Source: Breviolum minutum Mf 1.05b.01
Taxonomy: Eukaryota > Sar > Dinophyceae > Suessiales > Symbiodiniaceae
Assembly: GCA_000507305.1 (NCBI GenBank)
Contig: DF240121.1
Span: 35,041-99,040 of the forward strand
Length of the DNA: 64,000 nt
Direction of reading: 5' to 3'
Within the stretch, counting starts at the first letter, position 1. Each line of letters opens with the position of its first letter. This document shows positions 43,601 through 47,359 of this stretch, in pieces. Made by a program: the position numbers and the translations under genes. The notes beneath the pieces are model-generated. The model was not told the origin of the DNA and made no database searches. It worked only from the letters and a program-made list of their open reading frames with translations.

Positions 43601-45082
43601 TGATTTTTGTTTGCAAAATGCCAAAAAAACTACTAGGGGGTCCATGGTACTTAGTAACTGGATTATGACTCCAATATAAGTAGGTTGTAAGTCCGCTAAA
43701 TAGGTTATAACCCAACTTACTAACGATCGTTACTAAGTTCCATAGACATCCTAGTATGGCTTTAGTAAGGCTGATCACTTTCTGCCAGAATGTTTTGGAT
43801 TTCCCAATTTTCTCCATTTTCTGGCAGATTCTTGGCTGATTCGATGTTGTTTCGGAGATCGCTGCGATCGCAGACTTGAGGCCTTTCCTGGACAAACCTT
43901 GGGCCGTCTGTCCAGGCCAGTTGAATTGGACTTGGACTCCCAGCAAATGATAACACGATCCGGGGATGATGAAAAGTAACAAGGGGGATTGGTGTTTTTC
44001 AAAGGACTCAAAGGACGTCAATTTTGAAGCAATTTGGAAAGATGATGTGACATACTGTAGTTTTCATTTTTTCTTTTTCAAATGATGTGATGTTATATTT
44101 TGTTGGGTCACAGCTAATGTTTGTTCACGGCCGAACGATTTTGAGAGAGTCATTCGGCAACTTTGAGGAAGCGATTCCGGCGCGTGTTTTTTTCAAAAAG
44201 AGGTGTCGAAGAAGCAGCTCTCTCTGAGACCTTATCCTCCATGGCTGGTTCACCAGAAGGTAACAAGGTGCCTGCCAGCTGTTTTGTTCGGTGCTTTCGA
44301 GGTTTTGAAGCATGGAGGATTGAAGGGTGTGTTGACTGTTGATTTCACAAAAGGTTGTGTACTATAATGATTTGAACAAATTCAAGAGCTCATCCTTTTC
44401 TTGTAGGGGGTTGGGCTGGTACTTTGGAGAATAGACTTGCAGGCATGGTTTGTTTGTTAAAAGGAAGTGTAGATCCAACCCATCATATCCTAGGTGGTGG
44501 TTTCAAACATTTTTTTTTCATCCCTACTTGGGGAAGATTCCCATTTTGACTAATATTTTCAGATGGGTTGAAACCACCAACCAGTATCTTTTTTTTTGAT
44601 GTGATTTGTGAAGGTAGATTCAGATCTCTCATGGCCAACACATTTTTTTACCAGCATCTTCAGGTTCAACCACCATGACATTGGAAAATCCCCCGTTTTT
44701 CCATAAGAAATAGATCTCCAATTGGTGGAGTTTGCCATGAGTTTCCATTGTCATCTTAGTTTTCGGTGGGGCGCATCTAGAGAATTCCTTCAAAATCCTA
44801 ACTTTCACAACTCCACCCCCCCATGGCGACCAGCAGTCTTGTAGAACCTCCGGTGCCCTTCATGTCCCTTCCATCCTTTCTCTCCGCCAGGTGGCGGCCG
44901 GCTTCCTGGTGGATGTGCGTAAGGAACGGCCCAAAATTTGGATCGATCCCTCTGTGCAGCGTTGGGGCCCAACCCAGTGGGTTCGGCAGGTCGATGGTCC
45001 AACGGTTGGTGCAAGCAGGTCCCTAGGTCGATGGTCCCTTGGGGGTATCCTCCGGGCCCCACCTGTCAGGAGGAGGAGATGA
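16629..45082 (+). CDS. P-class PPR protein gene, at least 24 micro-exons
   Basis: Joining the exons listed separately gives a protein with about ten PPR motifs of about 35 residues. Each has the family signature near its start (TYNTLL, TYSTML, MYNSLL, TYSMLL) and a helix-B ending in EM (YEEM, VKEM, LREM, LEEM). PPR proteins bind single-stranded RNA in plastids and mitochondria; without DYW or E domains this looks like the stability/processing class. The C-terminal part (DVRKERPKIWIDPSVQR) resembles the tail seen in algal relatives of this type, from memory. Exons are 26-91 nt except the last; donors are GT or GC, with one or two apparent GA. At least one exon between 27846 and 30316, others near 16.7-24 kb, and the 5' end are not found. 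A small intronless gene lies in the first intron. Confidence 0.85.
16729..16850 (+). mobile_element. Unassigned inverted repeat (ccctccctgaaactaac)
   Basis: ccctccctgaaactaac on the left pairs with gttagttttagggaggg on the right; inner cccctgaaaatagg pairs with tttcagggg. Confidence 0.6.
17480..17605 (+). mobile_element. Family C element, second arm type
   Basis: TA, ctgttgatggttcagaaatc, then gatttctgaaccatcagcag and TA. The arms use gttcagaaatc instead of the aagaaatcctgcacc of typical C copies. Confidence 0.85.
17851..17956 (-). mobile_element. Family B element, reverse orientation
   Basis: atgggtgtttccaaaaatag to tatttttggaaacatcc; the inner order is atggatggtttataatgg then ggatgatttgggggtac, reversed relative to 7844. 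Confidence 0.8.
18667..18765 (+). mobile_element. Family A relic
   Basis: ctaggtggttgcttcaagcg with a centre acctgggggagatgatcccc; the right arm is lost. Confidence 0.5.
19281..19397 (+). mobile_element. Family A element, right arm decayed
   Basis: ctaggtggtggcaactcaaa, centre gggggttcatgatccaat, end ggttggtggaaacaccagc. A C element starts 11 bp further on. Confidence 0.75.
19408..19512 (+). mobile_element. Family C element
   Basis: TA, ctgttgatggacgaaatcct, then aggatttcttccatcaacag and TA; about 20-nt arms are near-perfect inverted repeats. Confidence 0.9.
19653..19759 (+). mobile_element. Family A element with attt duplication
   Basis: ctaggtgatggtttcaaaga to gggttggttcaaccacc with a gcag end; attt lies directly outside both ends. 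Confidence 0.8.
20490..20565 (+). mobile_element. Family A element abutting the RCC1-like gene
   Basis: ctaggtggtggtttcaatta to ttgaaaccaccaactag, with the inner aatttgacgatcat part deleted. The 4-nt ccat flanks both ends. The open frame of the RCC1-like gene begins right after it, so its ctag could serve as a splice acceptor. Confidence 0.85.
20566..21757 (+). CDS. RCC1-repeat protein with ubiquitin-like C-terminus
   Basis: The first in-frame ATG is at 20624 (377 codons), but the frame is open back through the adjacent element, so an upstream exon is possible. Seven consecutive units of about 41-43 residues each hold a HTVLLRSDGQAVACG-type core, then GQ--IP, then Y--VSAG: the spacing of RCC1 blades, enough for one seven-bladed propeller. 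Unit 6 is degenerate (KNAERFNVPPLDK). After the propeller comes a segment of about 85 residues (DALTIICYTLDGHEVL ... LQMLLPNGQLL ... ATISDLMET) whose order resembles a ubiquitin-like fold. Such RCC1 plus ubiquitin-like proteins are numerous in dinoflagellates and often labelled HERC-like, but no HECT domain is present here. It is uninterrupted, in contrast to the surrounding gene, so a retro-copied origin is plausible. Stop TGA at 21755-21757. Confidence 0.8.
20640..21480 (+). repeat. Seven tandem coding repeats of about 126 bp
   Basis: The DNA core cttctcagaagtgatgg recurs about every 126 nt (20652, 20778, 20904, 21030, 21150, 21270 and 21396 regions) with little synonymous drift between some copies, which suggests recent unit duplication or gene conversion. 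Confidence 0.8.
21758..22371. other. 3' flank of the RCC1-like gene, no clear gene
   Basis: A short open frame at 22192-22340 (KLCESNGKLERLRFLVENG) is mildly protein-like but has no supporting context. A gatgatgatgaggatgatga run lies at about 21940-21960. Confidence 0.35.
22372..22491 (+). mobile_element. Family B element
   Basis: atatggatgtttccgaaaat to attttcggaaacttccatat, with inner ccatttt / aaccatccatttt arms. Confidence 0.8.
22492..23948. other. Intron DNA, no accepted exon
   Basis: A complex inverted repeat lies around 22700-22900: gggatccaggatcc near 22833, and agtttt / aaaact pairs. A weak exon candidate near 23276-23300 (tctgcaag before RTHVQSLKS) might bridge the PPR gene but cannot be joined with confidence. 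Confidence 0.3.
23949..24070 (+). mobile_element. Family A element next to a PPR exon
   Basis: ctgggtggtggcaactcaaa to gaaaaaccaccaactag. ctaa is duplicated on both sides (23945-23948 and 24071-24074), and the right copy with the next g forms the AG just before the PPR exon at 24076. Confidence 0.85.
24076..24133 (+). CDS. PPR gene exon
   Basis: Encodes MSLINGMEEQLDEVLLSSV. It ends at a GC donor (tcggtg before gcaggg) in phase 0, joining to VEACVRIGKPDLL. Confidence 0.75.
24595..24714 (+). mobile_element. Family A element
   Basis: cggtggtggcaactcacaga to gggttggttcaaccacc plus aactag, in the intron after the 24076 exon. Confidence 0.8.
25258..25310 (+). CDS. PPR gene exon
   Basis: The acceptor ctcccgag precedes VEACVRIGKPDLLNTKL; the split codon ag + g at the GT donor (ttgag before gtcggg) joins to the next exon as RQLMSGDIKV. 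Confidence 0.8.
25396..25494 (+). mobile_element. Family A relic
   Basis: Keeps taattggggaaatgacatca and ggtttaattcaacgacctagc; the arms are eroded. Confidence 0.4.
25840..25900 (+). CDS. PPR gene exon
   Basis: The acceptor tttttccag precedes QLMSGDIKVNGSHTFGSLIK (first codon split); GT donor after atcaag. HTFGSLIKAYG is a PPR helix-A start. Confidence 0.85.
26062..26180 (+). mobile_element. Family F element
   Basis: actccggtaaactaacatag and ctatgttagtttaccagagg are inverted arms. Confidence 0.75.
26568..26644 (+). mobile_element. Family A element cut by an F element
   Basis: ctaggtggtgccttcaaaca to atccaatttgacatgcgc; the right arm is missing where an F element begins at 26646. Confidence 0.6.
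26646..26745 (+). mobile_element. Family F element abutting a truncated A element
   Basis: cccccgaaaactaacatgac on the left; the right arm is cagccagtcatgtcaggc. It begins where the A element breaks off. Confidence 0.6.
26953..26982 (+). CDS. PPR gene exon (30 nt)
   Basis: AYGHARDMKS between an AG acceptor (tgccag) and a GT donor (aaatcc before gttggg), phase 0 at both ends; continues HTFGSLIK and leads to VWRCWKEM. Confidence 0.85.
27816..27846 (+). CDS. PPR gene exon (31 nt)
   Basis: The acceptor cttttccag precedes VWRCWKEMRT plus one base; GC donor (gaacac before gccaat). The following exon, expected to encode about 14 residues, was not found. Confidence 0.8.
27889..27985 (+). mobile_element. 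Family A element with 9-nt duplication
   Basis: ctgggtggtggtttcagata to gggttgaaaccaccaactat. The 9-nt tgaacatga stands at 27880-27888 and 27986-27994, directly outside both ends. Confidence 0.9.
28347..28492 (+). mobile_element. Family E inverted-repeat element
   Basis: cttggaggatcatcccaatt and gggatgatcctccaag arms, preceded and followed by TA; inner cccctaactgggg and ccttccaaatgggctaaatgg. Confidence 0.85.
28561..28707 (-). mobile_element. Family E element, reverse orientation
   Basis: The same arms as 28347, with the interior (ggccatttagcccatttgga) in reverse complement; only 68 bp separate the two. Confidence 0.85.
28796..28928 (+). mobile_element. Family D element
   Basis: ggggatgtcctgctggtact to agttccagccggacacctag, TA at both ends. 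Confidence 0.8.
29321..29425 (+). mobile_element. Family C element
   Basis: TA, ctgttgatggaacaaatcct, gatttcttccatcaacag and TA. Confidence 0.9.
29836..29980 (+). mobile_element. Family E element
   Basis: cttggaggatcatcccatga to gggatgatcctccaag, TA on both sides. Confidence 0.85.
29983..30110 (+). mobile_element. Family C element, diverged
   Basis: ctgttcataaaagaaatcct on the left and gaacgaaccatcaaacgta on the right; it starts immediately after the E element. Confidence 0.6.
30155..30252 (+). mobile_element. Family A element
   Basis: ctaggtggtggtttcaaaga to gggttgaaaccaccaactag, 63 bp upstream of a PPR exon. Confidence 0.9.
30316..30375 (+). CDS. PPR gene exon, 3' border uncertain
   Basis: The acceptor cctgaaccag precedes AVVSNGDPDGAWHLIQELG. 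Either GT at 30371 or a GA donor at 30376 ends it; only the latter is in phase with the next exon as I read it. Confidence 0.75.
30455..30610 (+). mobile_element. Family B element interrupted by a C element
   Basis: atatgggtgtttccaaaaat stops at the TA where the C element sits, and resumes as ggagtacccccaaatgg. Only the left half of B survives. Confidence 0.75.
30476..30583 (+). mobile_element. Family C element nested in a B element
   Basis: TA, ctgttgatgggacaaaatcc, ggattttgtccatcaacag and TA. Removing it with one TA restores the normal B sequence aaaatag-gagtaccccc. Confidence 0.9.
30673..30787 (+). mobile_element. Family B element
   Basis: atatggatatttccgaaaat to ttttggaaacacccataat. Confidence 0.8.
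31445..31584 (+). mobile_element. Family I long palindrome
   Basis: caatggttgtttctggttcc to ggaaccagaaacagctattg, with inner aggtggtaggta and tatcacctaccacctatt. A second copy lies at 58814-58974. Confidence 0.75.
31718..31824 (+). mobile_element. Family B element
   Basis: atggatgtttccaaaaatag to tattattggaaacacccaaat. Confidence 0.8.
31930..32004 (+). mobile_element. Family A relic, right half
   Basis: cttggggtttggagatgaca to cggatgggttgaaaccacc; the left arm is lost. Confidence 0.45.
32256..32309 (+). CDS. PPR gene exon, 5' border uncertain
   Basis: DPNCKGILNAVIYCSVLK in phase 0, ending at a GC donor (ctcaag before gccgga). NAVIYCSVLKGF is a PPR helix-A start. AG acceptors at 32255 and 32270 are both possible. 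Confidence 0.75.
32958..33005 (+). CDS. PPR gene exon (48 nt)
   Basis: The acceptor ggtcccag precedes GFTREKNAAKVWAVYE; GT donor after tatgag. It joins SVLK upstream and EMQKR downstream without loss of frame. Confidence 0.9.
33006..33165 (+). mobile_element. Inverted repeat related to family D
   Basis: ggatgtccggttggaagttg and aacttcctggcacatcc are inverted; inner tcaatggttaggatc and accattgatccta also pair. It starts a few bases after the GT donor, so the intron opens with the element. Confidence 0.7.
33418..33531 (+). mobile_element. Family A relic
   Basis: cttaggtgggtggtttcatt, then gcgatcatatttttcgg and ggcacaaccaccaaca. Confidence 0.5.
33870..33899 (+). CDS. PPR gene exon (30 nt)
   Basis: EMQKRNIDLS between the AG acceptor cacgcgag and a GC donor (ttgtca before gcacgg). 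It spans a PPR helix-B end. Confidence 0.85.
33950..34068. repeat. AT-rich low-complexity tract
   Basis: Runs of tatta and tatata units, imperfectly palindromic, fill most of the intron between the 33870 and 34227 exons. Confidence 0.8.
34227..34266 (+). CDS. PPR gene exon (40 nt)
   Basis: The acceptor ctccccgcag precedes IVTYNTLLDCCAR plus one base; GC donor (cgat before gctgcc). The split codon completes as C with the next exon. Confidence 0.9.
35080..35120 (+). CDS. PPR gene exon (41 nt)
   Basis: The acceptor ttctccgag precedes (C)MDGVPAILADMKK; GC donor (aagaag before gcattg). Confidence 0.85.
35412..35472 (+). CDS. PPR gene exon (61 nt)
   Basis: The acceptor cctggcaag precedes ANIKPNIITYSTMLKGHCQT; GT donor after cagacag. 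KPNIITYSTMLKG is a textbook PPR start. Confidence 0.9.
35620..35714 (+). mobile_element. Family A element, diverged
   Basis: aggtggtttcagatggtttt to agggttgaatccaccagttag, in the intron after the 35412 exon. Confidence 0.7.
36167..36213 (+). CDS. PPR gene exon (47 nt)
   Basis: The acceptor aatcatgcag precedes (G)DITSAFKLVKEMREE; GT donor after gaagag. Confidence 0.9.
36638..36738 (+). mobile_element. Family A element with aact duplication
   Basis: ctaggtgatggtttcaaata to gggttgaaaccaccaactag; aact directly outside both ends. Confidence 0.9.
36961..37065 (+). mobile_element. Family F element
   Basis: taccctctggtaaactaaca and tgttagtttactggagggta are inverted arms. Confidence 0.85.
37154..37179 (+). 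CDS. PPR gene exon (26 nt), smallest found
   Basis: The acceptor cacttgccag precedes AGLVPDEI plus two bases; GT donor (attat before gtgcca). The split codon becomes M with the next exon, giving PDEIMYNSLLDG. Confidence 0.9.
37180..37985. other. PPR intron without clear complete element
   Basis: AT-rich intron. A weak inverted pair ccaaatt / aatttgg type is present, but I could not assign it to one of the families. Confidence 0.4.
37986..38061 (+). CDS. PPR gene exon (76 nt)
   Basis: The acceptor gcacctag precedes (M)YNSLLDGCAQSSLVDDGL and then RVLREME; GT donor after atggag. Confidence 0.9.
38444..38546 (+). mobile_element. Family A element
   Basis: ctaggtggtggtttcaaata to gggttggttcaaccaccaac with tag end. 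Confidence 0.9.
38806..38918 (+). mobile_element. Family A element with about 6-nt duplication
   Basis: taagtggtggtttcatgtgg to ggttggttcaaccaccaac; tgatga lies near both ends. It ends 38 nt before a PPR exon. Confidence 0.75.
38957..39046 (+). CDS. PPR gene exon (90 nt)
   Basis: The acceptor ccgaacag precedes DAGVKPSNFTLSVLVKLMSR and ends VDYAFEL; GC donor (gagctg before gccgga), phase 0. Confidence 0.9.
39077..39173 (+). mobile_element. Family A element
   Basis: ctgggtggtggtttcaaata to gggttgaaaccaccaactag, starting 31 nt after the donor of the preceding PPR exon. Confidence 0.9.
39292..39400 (-). mobile_element. Family B element, reverse orientation
   Basis: tttgggtgtttccaaaaata, then ggggtaaaaccacccaaaac and aaatggatgatttgggggg. 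Confidence 0.75.
39747..39806 (+). CDS. PPR gene exon (60 nt)
   Basis: The acceptor ccttcatcag precedes VKELSEKYHLSPNSHVYANL; GT donor after aacttg. Confidence 0.9.
40254..40325 (+). CDS. PPR gene exon (72 nt)
   Basis: The acceptor ccattgag precedes VQACCFSKQLQRGIKTLEEM and ends MDRK; GT donor after cgcaag. The frame stays open to 40382, but the PPR continuation VQPDKRTYS is in the next exon. Confidence 0.85.
40486..40583 (+). mobile_element. Family A element with atta duplication
   Basis: ctaggtggtgatttcaaata to gggttgaaaccaccaaccag; atta directly outside both ends. Confidence 0.9.
40701..40810 (+). mobile_element. Family F element
   Basis: cccccctgaaaactaacatg to catgtattgtttttcggggg. 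Confidence 0.75.
41263..41294 (+). CDS. PPR gene exon (32 nt)
   Basis: The acceptor caatcctaag precedes VQPDKRTYSM plus two bases; GT donor (atgct before gtaaag). Confidence 0.9.
41805..41841 (+). CDS. PPR gene exon (37 nt)
   Basis: The acceptor ttttttgag precedes (L)LRTAVQQGQFEK; GC donor (gagaag before gcgagc). Confidence 0.9.
41889..41985 (+). mobile_element. Inverted repeat related to family F
   Basis: tcctgggaactaacatatcc to gggatatgttaatgaaccctgg-like right arm; the same variant occurs at 54904-54995. Confidence 0.6.
42106..42204 (+). mobile_element. Family A element
   Basis: ctaggtggtggtttcaaata to gggttgaaagcaccaaccag. Confidence 0.9.
42534..42685 (+). mobile_element. Family D element with internal tandem duplication
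   Basis: ctgggatgtccatggtactt to gttccatggacaccctag with TA ends; the block gaaataacccaacttactaa occurs twice in its right half. Confidence 0.85.
42759..42827 (+). CDS. PPR gene exon (69 nt)
   Basis: The acceptor acctgtcag precedes ADGLLRGASGVSGALLGDPK and ends TAK; GT donor at gcaaag before gtgctg, or a later GA donor at 42833 that would fit the next exon better. Confidence 0.8.
42869..42980 (+). mobile_element. Family A element
   Basis: gtgtggtggcagctcaaata to gggtttgaaaccatcaactag (one base longer here), centre gaaaattggggagatgatt. Confidence 0.8.
43076..43185 (+). mobile_element. Family C element with mixed arms
   Basis: TA, ctgttgatggaagaaatccc followed by aaacaaccacc, but a right arm ggtgcaggatttcttccatc with aacag and TA. 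The left subterminal part belongs to the second arm type. Confidence 0.85.
43633..43754 (+). mobile_element. Family D element
   Basis: ctagggggtccatggtactt to gttccatagacatcctag, TA ends. Confidence 0.85.
44201..44267 (+). CDS. PPR gene exon near the C-terminus
   Basis: GVEEAALSETLSSMAGSPEG and NK, GT donor after aacaag. The alignment with the expected tail has the right length into VAAGFLVDVRK. The acceptor (44200 or 44202) is not settled. Confidence 0.7.
44490..44584 (+). mobile_element. Family A element
   Basis: ctaggtggtggtttcaaaca to gggttgaaaccaccaaccag, in the last PPR intron. Confidence 0.9.
44670..44770 (+). mobile_element. Family F element, diverged
   Basis: accaccatgacattggaaaa on the left, tccattgtcatcttagtttt on the right. 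Confidence 0.5.
44891..45082 (+). CDS. Last PPR gene exon
   Basis: The acceptor ctccgccag precedes VAAGFLVDVRKERPKIWIDP and SVQRWG, then a low-complexity basic tail ending in four arginines and TGA at 45080-45082. GC-rich compared with its surroundings. The last 35 residues could instead be intron read-through. Confidence 0.75.
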   Translation: MAAGFLVDVRKERPKIWIDPSVQRWGPTQWVRQVDGPTVGASRSLGRWSLGGILRAPPVRRRR

Positions 45083-45203
45083 GGCTGACATAAAATCCAA
45101 TAACCCTCAGGCCGACAGATACACAACTGGGGGGGTGAGATGTCCAGCCATGGCTGTTTTTGATGGGGGGCCCCAATCTCGAATTCGAATGAAAAAGATT
45201 CGA

Positions 45204-45333
45204 TACTCTTGATGGTTCAGAACTCCGGTAAACTCACCAGTTGAGGGAGGTTGGTAGGAAATATCCCATTATTTACAAGGTTTGAGCACCATCCAAACGG
45301 TGGTTGTTTGGGATTTCTGAACCATCAACAGTA
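45204..45333 (+). mobile_element. Family C element, second arm type
   Basis: TA, ctcttgatggttcagaactc to gatttctgaaccatcaacag, TA. Interior gcaccatccaaacggtgg is shared with 17480. Confidence 0.85.
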
Positions 45334-46611
45334 TGGAATTGTTGATTTCAACATCACAAAAGAGGCACTTATAGAAAGTATCCATAGTTTTTTTTGCATA
45401 TCGATTTTGGAATTATGGAATCATGGAGTTTTTTCCATGATTTTGCTTTAATGGTCATTCCAGCTAGTCATGTCACTTAACACAATGGAGATTTTGTTTG
45501 ACCATCAACAAATGGCGAAAATTATAAAAGCCATGAAATGGTGATCCAAACTAACCCTGTTTGGTTTGGAAACACCATGTTTCGGTTAGATTTTTCACCT
45601 AAGATTCTCCCGCTCAGATCTGCGGGATTTGGGAAATCTGGGGCGAAAGTTGGGGCTCGGAACACAGGCTAAGAAAAATGAATTACATTGGATTTCTCCT
45701 TTAGTCAATGCCTGGCATTTCAGGGTGTTTTTTTTTCGCTTGGTGGGAAGAACAATCTTACAGTAAATGATTCTCCTCATAGAATCGTAAAATATCGTTG
45801 AAGCACCGAAAACTTAACCACCTTTCTTTCTCCATTGATGAGTGATATACAATCTTCGATACAAAAACACGGCAGTTCGTCGTCAACCTTTTCGCAGCAC
45901 CCCCAAGGTGCCGTTTTGCAGGGCACCAGCTCAACCGGCTCAACCTTTCCTGAGTTCGGGAAACCTTGGGGTTGTTTGGGTGGTTGGCTTGTGGGTTGTG
46001 GGGGGAGATCCGGATAGAAAGCTTGGGATGGACATGGAGAAACTCAAATATATGGATATAACATGATCTAACTCAACAAATTTCGTGAGTTGCAAGGTTT
46101 TTTTTCCTGGACTAGGTCGATTTGTTTGTAGGAACCCAGCAAATTTTCGCAATTTTGAGGGACAAAGAGTTTGGTGAGACAGAGTCAGAGTGTGAAAGTG
46201 GCAATGTAAATTCTGAGTGTTTTCAAATTTTAAGAAATAGAATCAAGAAAGAAACCTATGATGAGTAGTGGATTTTACATGATCTGATTGGTTTTTAGGT
46301 TCGTTGGAATGATTTTCATACCCAAAAACAGAAGCGTGTAGTTGTTGTGATGTGGGTTACAGTATCAAGAAAAAACAAAAAACAACAATGCCTTGAATGC
46401 TGTTGAAAAAGAGTTTATGACAATGGAAACAACAACCATGAATGAATATATATATATATATACAGTCAGTCAGTATATATTTCCTATGAAAAATTGAGGT
46501 GACTTCCCATTTAGCCTTGTTACTGGATGGTGTTGTTTTTTTCACGAAAGCGCTGGCAGGCGCCGCTCCTCCAAAGGAAAAGGCGGGGTGAAGAAGTGAA
46601 GGTCTATGGTT
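45334..46611. other. Region between genes, no clear exon
   Basis: A GC-richer piece at 45880-46020 is open in two frames (for example LQGTSSTGSTFPEFGKPWG), without family resemblance or convincing splice borders. A ta tract lies at about 46446-46462. Confidence 0.35.
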
Positions 46612-46730
46612 GATGCTTCAGAAATCCCATTCCCAACCAACCACCGTTTGGAATGGTGCTAAAACCTTGTAAATAATGGGGATATCTACCACATCAACTT
46701 GTGAGTTTACCGGAGTTCTGAACCAGGCGG
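46612..46730 (+). mobile_element. Family C relic
   Basis: ggttgatgcttcagaaatcc on the left, gagtttaccggagttctgaacca-like right end. Confidence 0.5.
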
Positions 46731-46759
46731 CCTTGATGCTTTATCACTGTTTTTTTGAT

Positions 46760-46858
46760 CTAGGTGGTTTTGCTTCAAAGATTTTTGAACATTTTCGCAC
46801 CTTTTATTATTTGGGGGAAAATTCCCATTCTGACGAATATTTTGGAACCACCACCTAG
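46760..46858 (+). mobile_element. Family A element with ttgat duplication
   Basis: ctaggtggttttgcttcaaa to ttttggaaccaccacctag; ttgat at 46755-46759 and 46859-46863. Confidence 0.85.
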
Positions 46859-47056
46859 TTGATGTATAAGCCTAGTTGTGGTTAGGGGGGGTAGCAAAAA
46901 AAAATGGTTCCTTCACTATGGAAGTCTGGGAGGGTCTGCGAGGCTATGAAATTCCCCGGTGAAACCACCGGTCACGTCGGAGTTATGGATCAGAAGGGAT
47001 CAGGAGAGGAATTCCCCACCCGCCCATGAGTTCAGATTGGTAAAGTATGATATAGG

Positions 47057-47160
47057 CCCCCGGAAAACTAACATAGCTGGCTGGGAAATCCACCATTTGA
47101 AGATGTATCTCCTAGTACAAATGGTGGTTTTCCATTGCTATGTTAGTTTACCGGAGGGTA
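47057..47160 (+). mobile_element. Family F element
   Basis: cccccggaaaactaacatag to ctatgttagtttaccggagg. Confidence 0.85.
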
Positions 47161-47359
47161 GTTCGCACATCTTTTGCGATCCAATCAGAAGAGGAAAAAT
47201 CATGGCTTGGCACGGGGGAAAGGTTTACGGAACATAAGGTTTCAACATTTTTAAGAGGTCGCACATAATTAAACATTACTAACCCCAAAAAGAGTGTTTT
47301 TTTTTTACCACTTTTCCCACCACACTGGAATCTGTTGATGTTTGTTCAATTTTTGCCAG

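Noticed and set aside
44805-45126. Minus-strand frames of 85-88 codons
   Set aside because: They are shadows of the GC-rich last PPR exon, which has an acceptor, family resemblance and a stop on the + strand.
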